DNA from: Candidatus Pantoea bituminis
GTDB taxonomy: Bacteria > Pseudomonadota > Gammaproteobacteria > Enterobacterales > Enterobacteriaceae
Reading direction: 5' to 3'
Assembly: GCF_018842675.1 (NCBI RefSeq)
Contig: NZ_JAGTWO010000001.1
Coordinates: 124,001 to 188,000, forward strand
Length of the DNA stretch: 64,000 nucleotides
The notes below the pieces were generated by a model. The model did no database searches. It saw only the letters and a list, made by a program, of their open reading frames with translations, and was not told the origin of the DNA. Positions 56,601 through 64,000 of this stretch are shown piece after piece. How positions within the stretch are numbered: the first letter of the stretch is position 1; each line of letters starts with the position of its first letter. Both the position numbers and the translations under genes were made by a program.

Positions 56601-59224
56601 ATCTTCTTTCAGCAATATCCTGGCTGCATCGCACTCTTGCTTATCGGGATAACGGTTCAGCTGTATGCCAAAAACTGCCAGCCAGGCGAGTGCTGTTTCC
56701 AGCGCCAACTGACTGTCCGACTGGCGCATATGAATCTCTGCAATCAGGCTGGCAGCCTCCGCTTTATTCGTCACATCACCGGGTGTCGTGAGGATTTTTG
56801 AGCTTATCACCAGCGCAGCGGTTAAATTGCCGTTTAAGAATTCGCATTCGGCCTCTTCAAGCATAAACATGCCGCTATCTTTGGTGCCTGAAAGGGTGTT
56901 GAGCGCGCGCGATGTATGTAAAAAACGCAGCGCAGAAACGTAATCGCCGGTAATTTTAGCCCGCTTACTCGCGTCAAAAATCAGCTGTGCAAACGTCTCG
57001 GCCTCGGCGGCTAACAGTGCGGTATTTTGAATAGTGATTAAATGATGCGCAGCCCTGAAGAGTGTGGCGCTGGTGATATCCCGGTTGGATTCATAGCTGT
57101 AATACAGCGCGGCTGCGTAATGAAAGTTATCTTTCTCTTCAACCGTCATGAGATTAAGCGCGCCTTCATGCATGCTGGCATGCATAAAAGAGTAACCCGT
57201 ATCGGTCAGTGAAATGAGTCTGGCTGTCGCTGCTTGCAGCAGCATGGCTTTGATTTCTGCGACAGGTATACAAAGAATATTACTGATTATGTTCAGATCA
57301 CCCGCGCTTCCTGTGCAGGCTAATTTTCCCAGCAGGCTGCGAAGCGGCGGAGGAAGCGTTTCCAGATGCTGTAATACCCCCGCAGCTACATTAGCGGTGT
57401 AATGACTGTTTCTAAGCACCTGAGAATCAAACGTCCATTTAGACGGGGCTTTGTGCGTTATATGATTATCCTGCACGGCTTGCCTGAAAAACTCACGCGC
57501 TGCAAGCGGGTTACCCGCCGTTTTTTCATGAATGATTTGCGCAAGCTCTATGGTTGCTGCACTTCGGGTGTGAAAAAGCCCTGCCAGCCAGTGTGCAATA
57601 TTTTTTATCGATAGCGGCTCTGGCGTAATATCAACAATGCGGTTTGCGGCTGCCCGGATACGGGTAAGGTTAGCGGCTACGGCCGGACAGGGTAACGAAG
57701 CGTCGTCCCGATACGTTACCACCAGTAACAACGGGATATCATCGCTTGAGTTCAGAAGATTCTGCAGCAAATGCAGGGTCGCTTGATCAGCCCAGTGAAC
57801 GTCATCAATAAGTATGACCAGTGGCCTTCCCGGTGTTGTGAATGCCTTAGCCAGGCTGCATGCGACAAGATTTACGCGCTTTCGTGCATCAAGCGAGCCG
57901 GCGTCTGTCTGGAAGGCTGCTTTCTGGTTTAGCAGTATGCCCAGATCGGGGATCAGGTTCACCGCAAGGCCGGCATAATCTCCCAGTACGCGTGTGATAT
58001 GCGCTTTCCAGCGCGCCATCTCTTCAGCGGGAAGGCCCAGCAGATGTAAGGTCAGCTGTTTGAAGGAAGAGGTGAAAATTGCGTAGGGTAATATCGGAGA
58101 ATGCTGGTCTGCTTTCACCATCGTCAGCAATGTTTTTTGCTACGCAATATTTTTAACGACGAAGCAATCACAGATGATTTGCCTGAACCCGGCGCTCCGC
58201 AGACTGCCACCAGGCTATGTTTTCCGCTACTGCAGACTTCATCAAATGCCGCCAGGATGTCGCTTGCCTGAGTGTGATCGGAATAAAGTGAATCAGTGGA
58301 TAACGTCGAAGGCTGCATATCCTGCAAACCCAATGCAAAGGATTCAATAATCCCATCAGGCATCAGATTTGACTCACAGCGCTTGAGATCGGCCAGTAAC
58401 CCTTCCACCGTTTGATATCGGTATTCAGGTGACTTAGCCAGTAGCCGCAGAATAATGGAAGAGAGCACGACCGGAACGTCTTTACGCAACTTATGCGGCG
58501 GCAGCGCTTCTGATGCAATGTGGTGGTGAACCCATTCTGCCAATCCGCCCTCGGCATTGCCGTAAGGAAGCTTGCCCGTCAGTAATTCATAAAGAACGAT
58601 GCCCAGGCTGTATAAATCACTCACCCGGCTGACACGGTGTGCTGTCCGTGAAGTATGCTCTGGCGACATATAGGCAAGCGTTCCGCCTGACACTGGCAAC
58701 AGGGCTTGCTGCAGGAGATCCCTCTCCATTGATGCTAGCCCGAAGCCACCAAGCTGAACGGTGCCCTCGTCGGTAAAGAAAAAGTTAGAGGGCTTAATGT
58801 CGCCGTGAACCAGCCCTTGCTGATGCATCTTACCGAGGGCGTCACATAGCATCGCTGCGCTGTTGAAAAAGGTCCTGATGGTGTCAGGCGGCACGCATAA
58901 AGAGTCGGCCAGCGTTCTGTAAACAAAAGAGGAATAAATGAGAGAATAACGTCCCTGGTAGAAAGCCTGTCTTAAAGGCTTAAGCGCCCAGCTTTCAGAT
59001 AACGTATTGCGTAATGAAAACTCATTTTTCAGCCGTTGTGTTACCTGAAAGAGTGCTTCCTCATTCGCTGCAGTTGCCAAAACAAATGTTTCACCAGAAC
59101 TGGCATGACGACAAAGAAACCAATTTACGCTGCCTTCCTGAGCCAGAGGCGTGAAAACAATTTCTTCACTGATAGCGAAGTCTGTTTCATCGGCGCTATG
59201 TAAAGACAATAAAATTGAACTCAT
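53670..59224 (-). CDS. Giant Ser/Thr-kinase-like / AAA ATPase / GAF / PAS / histidine kinase
   Basis: As given, five minus-strand frames follow each other. Restoring one base at each of four runs (58133-58138, 56187-56192, 55423-55427, 54176-54179) yields one protein of about 1850 residues. Order: protein-kinase-like domain (residues 20-285, HGDIKPSN at 140, SDLYSLG at 202); AAA/STAND ATPase with Walker A GAPGSGKSS (343-351) and Walker B VILIDDVHWADQATL; long helical TPR-like middle; GAF domain; PAS domain (GTWHWLLDPDIQLISDEYKR); HisKA with SSIAHEINQPL and HATPase with VLLNLVINAIEAM and VADNGTGL. This is the known trifunctional kinase layout. The DFG position reads GFG and the usual lysine is not evident, so the N-terminal domain may be a pseudokinase. 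Start overlaps the receiver gene (ATGA). Confidence 0.88.
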
Positions 59225-59607
59225 AGGCGCGAAGACCGGATAGAAAACTCCAGCCGGATATGATCGAATAAAGCATCAATATCAATTGGCTTTCGCATAA
59301 AAGTAATGGCGCCTAAATTGATTGCGTACCAGAGCATTTTGTCATCACCGTTACCGGAGATAATAATGCCTGGGGGATTTTGCAGTCTCTTTATGAGCTC
59401 TCTGAATAAATCAAAACCAGACATACCTTTCAACTGGACATCAATAATGAACAGCGCAGCGTCCGTAAGCGCTGTTTCATTACATAAAAGATCTTCTGCC
59501 GATTCAAATGACTGCGTCGAGTAACCTTCCGACTGAAGCAGGTTTGTCAGGGCACTGCGAACAGAACGTTCATCATCAACAATGACAATGCGCTGCGACA
59601 GCTGCAT
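59221..59607 (-). CDS. Stand-alone receiver-domain response regulator
   Basis: A 128-residue single-domain receiver. The acidic pocket is IVIVDDERSV (Asp11-Asp12), the phosphoacceptor Asp56 lies in LFIIDVQLKGMSG, and Lys106 in ITFMRKPIDI. It has no output domain. Its TGA overlaps the start of the giant histidine kinase (ATGA at 59221-59224), so the two are translationally coupled and likely form one phosphorelay. The kinase could phosphorylate it at Asp56; it may act by protein-protein contact or pass phosphate on. ATG 59607 follows AGGAAAACAGC at a spacing of six or so. Confidence 0.9.
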   Translation of the reverse strand: MQLSQRIVIVDDERSVRSALTNLLQSEGYSTQSFESAEDLLCNETALTDAALFIIDVQLKGMSGFDLFRELIKRLQNPPGIIISGNGDDKMLWYAINLGAITFMRKPIDIDALFDHIRLEFSIRSSRL

Positions 59608-59651
59608 GCTGTTTTCCTTAAATATTTTTCACAACTCCCTGAGGCGCTTCC

Positions 59652-59905
59652 TTAGGAGGGTTTGTCAGCAGAGGGCGGAGGCGTACCGCTAATTTTCGGC
59701 ACACACTCATGACGAAACCAAGCCAGAGTTACCGGCTGACGATTAATCAGTCGCTTACACAGCGGAATAATCTGTTCGCCGACCAGCATACCAAACAGTC
59801 CCAGCAACGCAATGACTGGCGGAGCCGGGAGTTGACGTCCATAAAGGCGTGAATAACACCGACCAGCACGCCCATCACCAAAGAAATAACGTAGGTTTTC
59901 AGCAT
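59652..59905 (-). CDS. XapX-domain membrane protein 2, frameshifted in this assembly
   Basis: Starting at ATG 59905, two bases after the stop of the first XapX gene, it reads MLKTYVISLVMGVLVGVIHA then, with one more base in the run 59827-59829, SPAPPVIALLGLFGMLVGEQ and IIPLCKRLINRQPVTLAWFR. The result has 84 residues with two transmembrane helices. The block V.SPAPP..AL.GL.G...G is the XapX (DUF1427) signature. It is a paralogue of the gene upstream, and the pair are cotranscribed and probably act as a hetero-oligomer. Function unknown. Confidence 0.7.
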
Positions 59906-59907
59906 GA

Positions 59908-60159
59908 TTAGCTCACCTGCTGCGTATTTGATAGATCGAGTGCCGGACGTTTATCAACAACATGCAGCCTGTGATCATGAGCTGGAACCCAGGCAGTGGC
60001 ATCATGATGCAGCAGCTTTATACCTAACGTACTACCAAAAATCATTCCCAGCAGACCGACAAGCGCCACTGCCGGCGGAGCCGGAGATCGTACATTGAGC
60101 AGCGCATAAATAAGGCCAATAAACACGCCCGCTCCCAGAGATATTAATAAAGGACTCAT
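59908..60159 (-). CDS. XapX-domain membrane protein 1
   Basis: An 83-residue protein from ATG 60159 with GGAGGGCC upstream. It has a first hydrophobic helix (LLISLGAGVFIGLIYALL), the signature NVRSPAPPAVALVGLLGMIF, and a hydrophilic tail with several His (HHDATAWVPAHDHRLHVVDK). XapX proteins are small and often next to isochorismatase-like or amidohydrolase genes, as here. It follows the YcaC-like gene by about 57 bases on the same strand. Confidence 0.75.
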   Translation of the reverse strand: MSPLLISLGAGVFIGLIYALLNVRSPAPPAVALVGLLGMIFGSTLGIKLLHHDATAWVPAHDHRLHVVDKRPALDLSNTQQVS

Positions 60160-60216
60160 AGGCCCTCCTTTTTATAATGGCTGGCCAGCCGCGAAACGGA
60201 CCAGCCAGCTTAGCAA

Positions 60217-60921
60217 TTAGCGAACCGGTGCAGGTACCGGAGCCAGAGTCTGGTGTTCGCTCTTCTGACGGGAAGGCGCTTTGTGCACCATGGTGTAGGC
60301 ATAATCAACGCCAATACCGTAAGCGCCTGAGTGCTCTTTCGCGATATCCATTACCGCGTTGTACGTCTCTTTGTGTGCCCAGTCACGCTGCCACTCCAGC
60401 ATCACCTGCTGCCAGGTCACCGGGATCACGCCGGCCTGGATCATGCGCTGCATCGCGTAGTCGTGGGCCTCTTTGGTGGTGCCGCCTGACGCATCCGCCA
60501 CCATGTAGATTTCGTAGTCGCCTTCCAGCATTGCGCACAGGGCGAAGCTGTTGTTACAGACTTCCGTCCACAGGCCGGAAACCACCACCTTTTTCTTGCC
60601 GTTAGCGGCCAGTGCGTCACGCACTTTCTGGTCATCCCAGGAGTTCATTGAGGTACGCTCAAGGATGTCCTGGCCCGGGAACACGTCCAGCAGCTCCGGG
60701 AAGGTGTTGCCGGAAAAGCTTTCGGTCTCAACGGTGGTCAGGACGGTCGGGATATTGAAGACTTTGGCCGCTTTGGCCAGCGCCACCACGTTGTTTTTCA
60801 GCACCTGGCGGTCAATTGACTGCACGCCAAAGGCCATCTGTGGCTGCTGATCGATAAAAATAATCTGGCTGTTCTGCGGCGTCAGTACTTCAAGTTTGCT
60901 AATAGTCATGTTTATGCCCAT
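60217..60921 (-). CDS. YcaC-like isochorismatase-family hydrolase
   Basis: A 234-residue protein (ATG 60921 or ATG 60909, MTISKLEVLTPQNSQIIFID). The isochorismatase-fold triad positions are Asp in FIDQQPQMAFG, a Lys in ANGKKKVVV, and Cys in TEVCNNSFALCAM. The C-terminal half (HDYAMQRMIQAGVIPVTWQQ, VMLEWQRDWAHKETYNAVMD) is typical of the YcaC group of putative amidases. The substrate is unknown, probably a small amide. It heads a minus-strand group with two XapX genes, and is divergent from a YtcJ-like amidohydrolase that shares a repeat-bearing region. Confidence 0.88.
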   Translation of the reverse strand: MGINMTISKLEVLTPQNSQIIFIDQQPQMAFGVQSIDRQVLKNNVVALAKAAKVFNIPTVLTTVETESFSGNTFPELLDVFPGQDILERTSMNSWDDQKVRDALAANGKKKVVVSGLWTEVCNNSFALCAMLEGDYEIYMVADASGGTTKEAHDYAMQRMIQAGVIPVTWQQVMLEWQRDWAHKETYNAVMDIAKEHSGAYGIGVDYAYTMVHKAPSRQKSEHQTLAPVPAPVR

Positions 60922-61240
60922 TGAGGTGAGTGTTGATAAATTCTGTAAAAGGATAATCAGCGTTAAGAGACATACATCCCCAGTATCCGAATAGCGTTAT
61001 GTTGCTCTGCCGCTGCCCTTCTGGTTGGGTAACTGTCTGAGCGCAGTGTAGGAACCTTTCATTCTTCATACTATTATCTATAGGTATAACTATACGAAGG
61101 TATAGGTATCCTTTCGTATAACTAGACGCTCTTCGTGCCGCCTGAACATAATCTCGCTACTCATTTATCCTGCGTGTGTAGCAGGAGATATCTTTGTCCG
61201 CAGCTATCGCTGCCGTTGCGGATCCTCATTAGGAGTTTCA
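60922..61240. promoter_or_regulatory. Divergent regulatory region of ycaC-like and ytcJ-like genes
   Basis: The interval separates two divergent hydrolase genes. It carries three 16-bp units (61076-61123) similar to those upstream of the AraC gene. The plus-strand ribosome site TTAGGAG lies at 61228-61234. The repeats lie about 120-165 bases from either start, a typical distance for an activator acting on both. Confidence 0.6.
61076..61123. repeat. 16-bp repeat units between ycaC-like and ytcJ-like genes
   Basis: On the minus strand, in order: AGTTATACGAAAGGAT (61123-61108), ACCTATACCTTCGTAT (61107-61092) and AGTTATACCTATAGAT (61091-61076). The first matches the AraC-upstream consensus AGKTATACRAASRGAT at 15 of 16 positions; the third keeps AGTTATAC and GAT. 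The same 16-bp step in both regions supports a shared regulator. Confidence 0.65.
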
Positions 61241-63116
61241 ATGGTTACTCTCGGTAAAGCAGACGTCATTTTGACTAACGGCCGGTTTCATACGGTCGAT
61301 CGCGCGAATCCCATCGCAGATGCCGTTGCCATTCGTGACGGTAAATTTCTTGAAGTTGGTAGCCTGGCCGACGTTATGCAGCATCACTGCGAAGGCACCA
61401 AAGTCATTGACCTCAAGGGCCATACCGCCGTGCCCGGCCTCAACGATTCTCACCTTCACCTGATCCGCGGCGGCCTGAACTACAACCTGGAGCTGCGCTG
61501 GGAGGGCGTGCCGTCGGTATTTGACGCGCTGCGCATGCTGAAGGAGCAGGCGCTGCGCACGCCGTCACCGCAGTGGGTGCGCGTGGTGGGCGGCTGGACC
61601 GAGTTTCAGTTCGCCGAGCGCCGCATGCCGACGCTGGATGAGATCAACGAAGCCGCGCCGGACACGCCGGTGTTCGTGCTGCACCTTTACGACCGCGCCC
61701 TGCTCAACCGCGCCGCCCTGAAAGTGGTCGGCTACACCCGGGACACGCCAAATCCGCCGGGCGGCGAAATTCAGCGCGACGGCAACGGCAACCCCACCGG
61801 CATGCTGATCGCCCGTCCGAACGCCATGATCCTCTATTCAACCCTGGCAAAGGGCCCGAAACTGCCGCTGGAGCAGCAGGTCAACTCGACGCGCCAGTTT
61901 ATGCGCGAGCTGAACCGCCTCGGCCTGACCAGCGCCATCGACGCCGGCGGCGGCTTCCAGAACTACCCCGAAGACTATGAGGTGATCGCCGAGCTGCACG
62001 GGAAAAAGCAGATGACGCTGCGCATCGCCTATAACCTGTTTACCCAGCGCCCGGGGCACGAGCTGGAGGACTTCGAAAAGTGGACCGACATGCTGACGCC
62101 GGGCCAGGGCAGCGACTACTTCCGCCACAACGGGGCGGGCGAAATGCTGGTGTTCTCGGCCGCAGACTTTGAGGACTTCCTCGAGCCGCGCCCGGATCTG
62201 GCGCCGGGCATGGAGGACGAGCTGGAGCGCGTGGTGCGTCATCTGGTCGAGCACCGCTGGCCGTTCCGCCTGCACGCCACCTACGACGAGTCGATCAGCC
62301 GCATGCTGGACGTGTTTGAAAAGGTCAACCGCGACATCCCGTTCAACGGCCTGCACTGGTTCTTTGACCACGCCGAGACCGTGACGCAGCGCAACATCGA
62401 CCGCATTAAAGAGCTGGGCGGCGGCATCGCGGTGCAGCACCGCATGGCGTTCCAGGGGAATACTTTGCCGAACGCTACGGCATTGAGGCCACCCGCCACA
62501 CGCCGCCGGTGGCGCGCATGCTGGAAACCGGCGTGCCGGTTGGCCTGGGAACGGACGCCACGCGCGTCGCCAGCTACAACCCGTGGACCGCGCTGTACTG
62601 GCTGGTCTCCGGACGCACGGTGGGCGGTATGCAGATGTATGACGTCAACGCCCGCCTCGACCGCGAAACCGCGCTGATGCTGTGGACGCAGGGCAGCGCC
62701 TGGTTCTCCAGCGAGCAGGGAAAAAGGGCCAGATCAAGGCCGGCCAGCTGGCGGATATGGCGGTGCTGAGCAAAGACTTTTTCAGCGTGCCGGAAGAGGA
62801 GATCAAGGGCATCGAGTCGGTGCTGACGGTGGTGGACGGCAACGTGGTGTATGCCGCCGGCTCGTTCAGTGCAGAAGCGCCGCCTGCGATCCCGGTGCTG
62901 CCCGACTGGTCGCCGGTGGTGACGGTGCCGGGGCACTACCGCAGCGCGCCGCCCACCGCGGCCACGCGCGTGGGCATGATGCAACAGCCGCACCAGTGCA
63001 GCGGTCCGTGCGGGGTGCACAGCCACTCGCACGACATCGCGCGCGGCTCTGACGTGCCCGTCGCCGGAGACAACGCCTTCTGGGGCGCGCTCGGCTGCAG
63101 CTGCTTTGCATTTTAA
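61241..63116 (+). CDS. YtcJ-like amidohydrolase, two frame slips in this assembly
   Basis: ATG 61241 follows TTAGGAGTTTCA. Adding one base to the runs 62455-62458 and 62721-62725 gives a 625-residue protein. It begins KADVILTNGRFHTVDRANPI, has GHTAVPGLNDSHLHLIRGGL (metal motif, HxH), LHATYDESISRM (His), LHWFFDHAETV (His) and GLGTDATRVASYNPWTALYW (Asp), the metallo-dependent hydrolase set of the YtcJ group. The C terminus SGPCGVHSHSHDIARGSDVP and CSCFAF is unusually His/Cys-rich. The gene is much richer in GC, especially at third positions, than its neighbours, suggesting separate origin. It acts with or beside the divergent YcaC-like hydrolase. Confidence 0.87.
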
Positions 63117-63135
63117 TCGCTAAGGTTTTATCAAC

Positions 63136-63163
63136 AGCCTCGCATTGATGCGGGGCTTTTTAT
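63136..63163 (+). terminator. Terminator after the amidohydrolase gene
   Basis: GCCTCGCAT, loop TG, ATGCGGGGC followed by TTTTTATT, 20 bases after the stop codon. One G-T pair is in the stem. A standard intrinsic terminator. Confidence 0.8.
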
Positions 63164-63399
63164 TGCCTTGAGTCAATGAACATCGTCATTGAGGGAAGAG
63201 TAAGTAAACGCTGCCATCATTTTTATTTGCTCATTGTTCTGCATCCAATTTAGATCGGAGAAGGCTTTATTCTGTCATTCCCTTTAATAATTAACGTCAA
63301 ATTATTTTCAGTGGCAAAAACAGTGAGTAATAACATCACTATCGAAACAGACACCCAACTCAGTCGTTTTAAAGCATGTTCGATAACAATGAATAGTTG

Positions 63400-63501
63400 T
63401 TAATGGGCCTGATTGATACTGTGCATACCATCAATAATGGCCGCGGTTAATAACGCCACTAACATTGCAACACCAGATATTAAAAACGCGACAACCTTCA
63501 T
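63400..63501 (-). CDS. Possible 33-residue membrane peptide
   Basis: A minus-strand frame reads MKVVAFLISGVAMLVALLTA then AIIDGMHSINQAH and a stop. It is a single hydrophobic helix with a short polar tail. No convincing ribosome site precedes ATG 63501, and the frame could belong to a longer decayed gene. Low certainty. Confidence 0.25.
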   Translation of the reverse strand: MKVVAFLISGVAMLVALLTAAIIDGMHSINQAH

Positions 63502-63708
63502 ACGTATTGGAATCAATGCAGTGAACTTACAAGTCCGGGCATAGGACATCACTCTCTTGCCCGGACCATAATATATTTAAAGCCCGGGATTTTATTGGGA
63601 AACGCCTCGCACTGAATGAATTTTAAGTCTATAAAACCTAATACTGACTTGTGCCAGCCAATATCGGGGGATATAAAAGGGAGGAATTTTAAATAAGGAG
63701 CGTTTGTA

Positions 63709-64000
63709 ATGAAGAATTTAATAGCGTTAACAATTGCTGTAGCGTGCGTGAGTTTTTCAGCGGTTTCTCAGGCAGCGGAGCATTGCCCTGAATTAAAAAA
63801 CATTGAAGAGATTGGCAGTGGCGTCTACCGTGCTGATGGGCAAAAAGGAGAATGGTCCGGCGTTTTGCAGGGAATTGTCGCGAAAAAAGCCCCCGCCCAC
63901 TCTTTTCAGATGGCTCTTGCTATTCAGGAAAATGAATCATCCCCAATTAAATTATAGTACTGCACCTATAATGTTGGCTCTGATAAAACGCTTGAAATGC
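63709..64000 (+). pseudogene. Small periplasmic protein with early stop, runs off the window
   Basis: AAGGAGC precedes ATG 63709. A signal peptide (MKNLIALTIAVACVSFSAVS, then QAAEHCPEL) leads to a small domain (CPELKNIEEIGSGVYRADGQ, GEWSGVLQG, FQMALAIQENESSPIKL). A TAG at 63955 interrupts, but the same frame continues YCTYNVGSDKTLEM to the window end. The pairing of an N-terminal Cys with CxYxxG after the stop recalls DUF3757-type small periplasmic proteins, a weak assignment. If the TAG is real, the protein is truncated and lacks its second cysteine. Confidence 0.5.

Larger units (their letters stand above)
63117..63708. other. Intergenic region, mostly non-coding
   Basis: After the amidohydrolase terminator, the minus strand has possible short membrane peptides (one at 63400-63501), and between about 63525 and 63565 a hairpin AGTCCGGGC...GCCCGGACC. 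The rest is AT-rich. AAGGAGC before the last gene lies at 63695-63701. Confidence 0.35.

Noticed and set aside
61838..62440. A 200-codon open frame on the minus strand within the amidohydrolase gene
   Set aside because: It is antisense to a clear metal-dependent hydrolase and arises from the high third-position GC of that gene. It lacks a ribosome site and a family.
1..64000. tRNA, rRNA, riboswitches and replication origins
   Set aside because: I looked for tRNA-like cloverleaf ends, rRNA blocks and iteron clusters by eye and saw none that I could support. A tRNAscan-SE and Infernal run would settle it.

Overview
This is a 64 kb stretch of gamma-proteobacterial DNA, most likely from the Enterobacterales and perhaps the Erwiniaceae (Pantoea/Erwinia type). 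The evidence is an OmpC/F-type porin, YhcN/BhsA-type (DUF1471), KGG (YciG-type), YmdB macro-domain, DUF2256 and HipBA proteins, a DUF2591 phage-type protein, remnants of a tellurium-resistance locus and ordinary Shine-Dalgarno sites. I saw no tRNA, rRNA, CRISPR array or replication gene. The abundance of accessory genes suggests a large plasmid or a genomic island; that is inference.

Layout. 0-2 kb: the start of an arylsulfotransferase-family gene, divergent from a LacI regulator, with a perfect 18-bp operator between them. 2-20 kb: a decaying accessory island holding an ISNCY-type transposase remnant, a broken unknown gene, a terE fragment and terF, an HNH protein, a DUF4236 protein, several lipoproteins, a HAD-type RNA-repair pseudogene, an Ltp lipoprotein pseudogene, a small zinc-ribbon protein, a tyrosine recombinase, an AHL-lactonase-like enzyme, a hexapeptide acyltransferase and a palindromic element repeated four times. 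20-31.4 kb: a two-armed catabolic locus. The minus arm is LacI, two tandem-domain NTF2/SnoaL-like proteins and a histidinol-dehydrogenase-like enzyme. The plus arm is an MFS transporter, a second histidinol-dehydrogenase-like enzyme, an SDR, an alpha/beta hydrolase, an HpcH/HpaI aldolase and a bicupin. Start/stop overlaps couple most of these genes, and two LacI-type operators lie between the arms. I recognise no described pathway with this content.

31-50 kb: a mixed region with a GH43 glycosidase, a KGG stress protein, an Ig-like protein, two closely related secreted HSL-type hydrolases about 14 kb apart, a MerR-like regulator, a Fic protein, a FAD-linked oxidase with a stop codon, a metallophosphoesterase, hipBA, a haloperoxidase-like hydrolase, an Old Yellow Enzyme homologue, a macro-domain protein, LysR and GNAT proteins. 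50-64 kb: an FMN reductase, a porin, an AraC regulator with 16-bp tandem repeats upstream, a very large Ser/Thr-kinase/AAA/GAF/PAS/histidine-kinase protein translationally coupled to a receiver protein, two XapX proteins, a YcaC-like hydrolase and, divergently, a GC-rich YtcJ-like amidohydrolase. The repeats upstream of araC recur between the ycaC and ytcJ genes.

Caution on reading frames. More than 20 otherwise intact genes carry a frameshift, and wherever I could resolve it the observed homopolymer run is exactly one base too short, never too long. I read these as probable sequencing or consensus errors and annotate such genes as single CDSs across the slip. A smaller set of in-frame stop codons (lipoprotein near 5.1 kb, HAD gene, Ltp gene, FAD oxidase, last gene) cannot be explained that way and looks like real decay.
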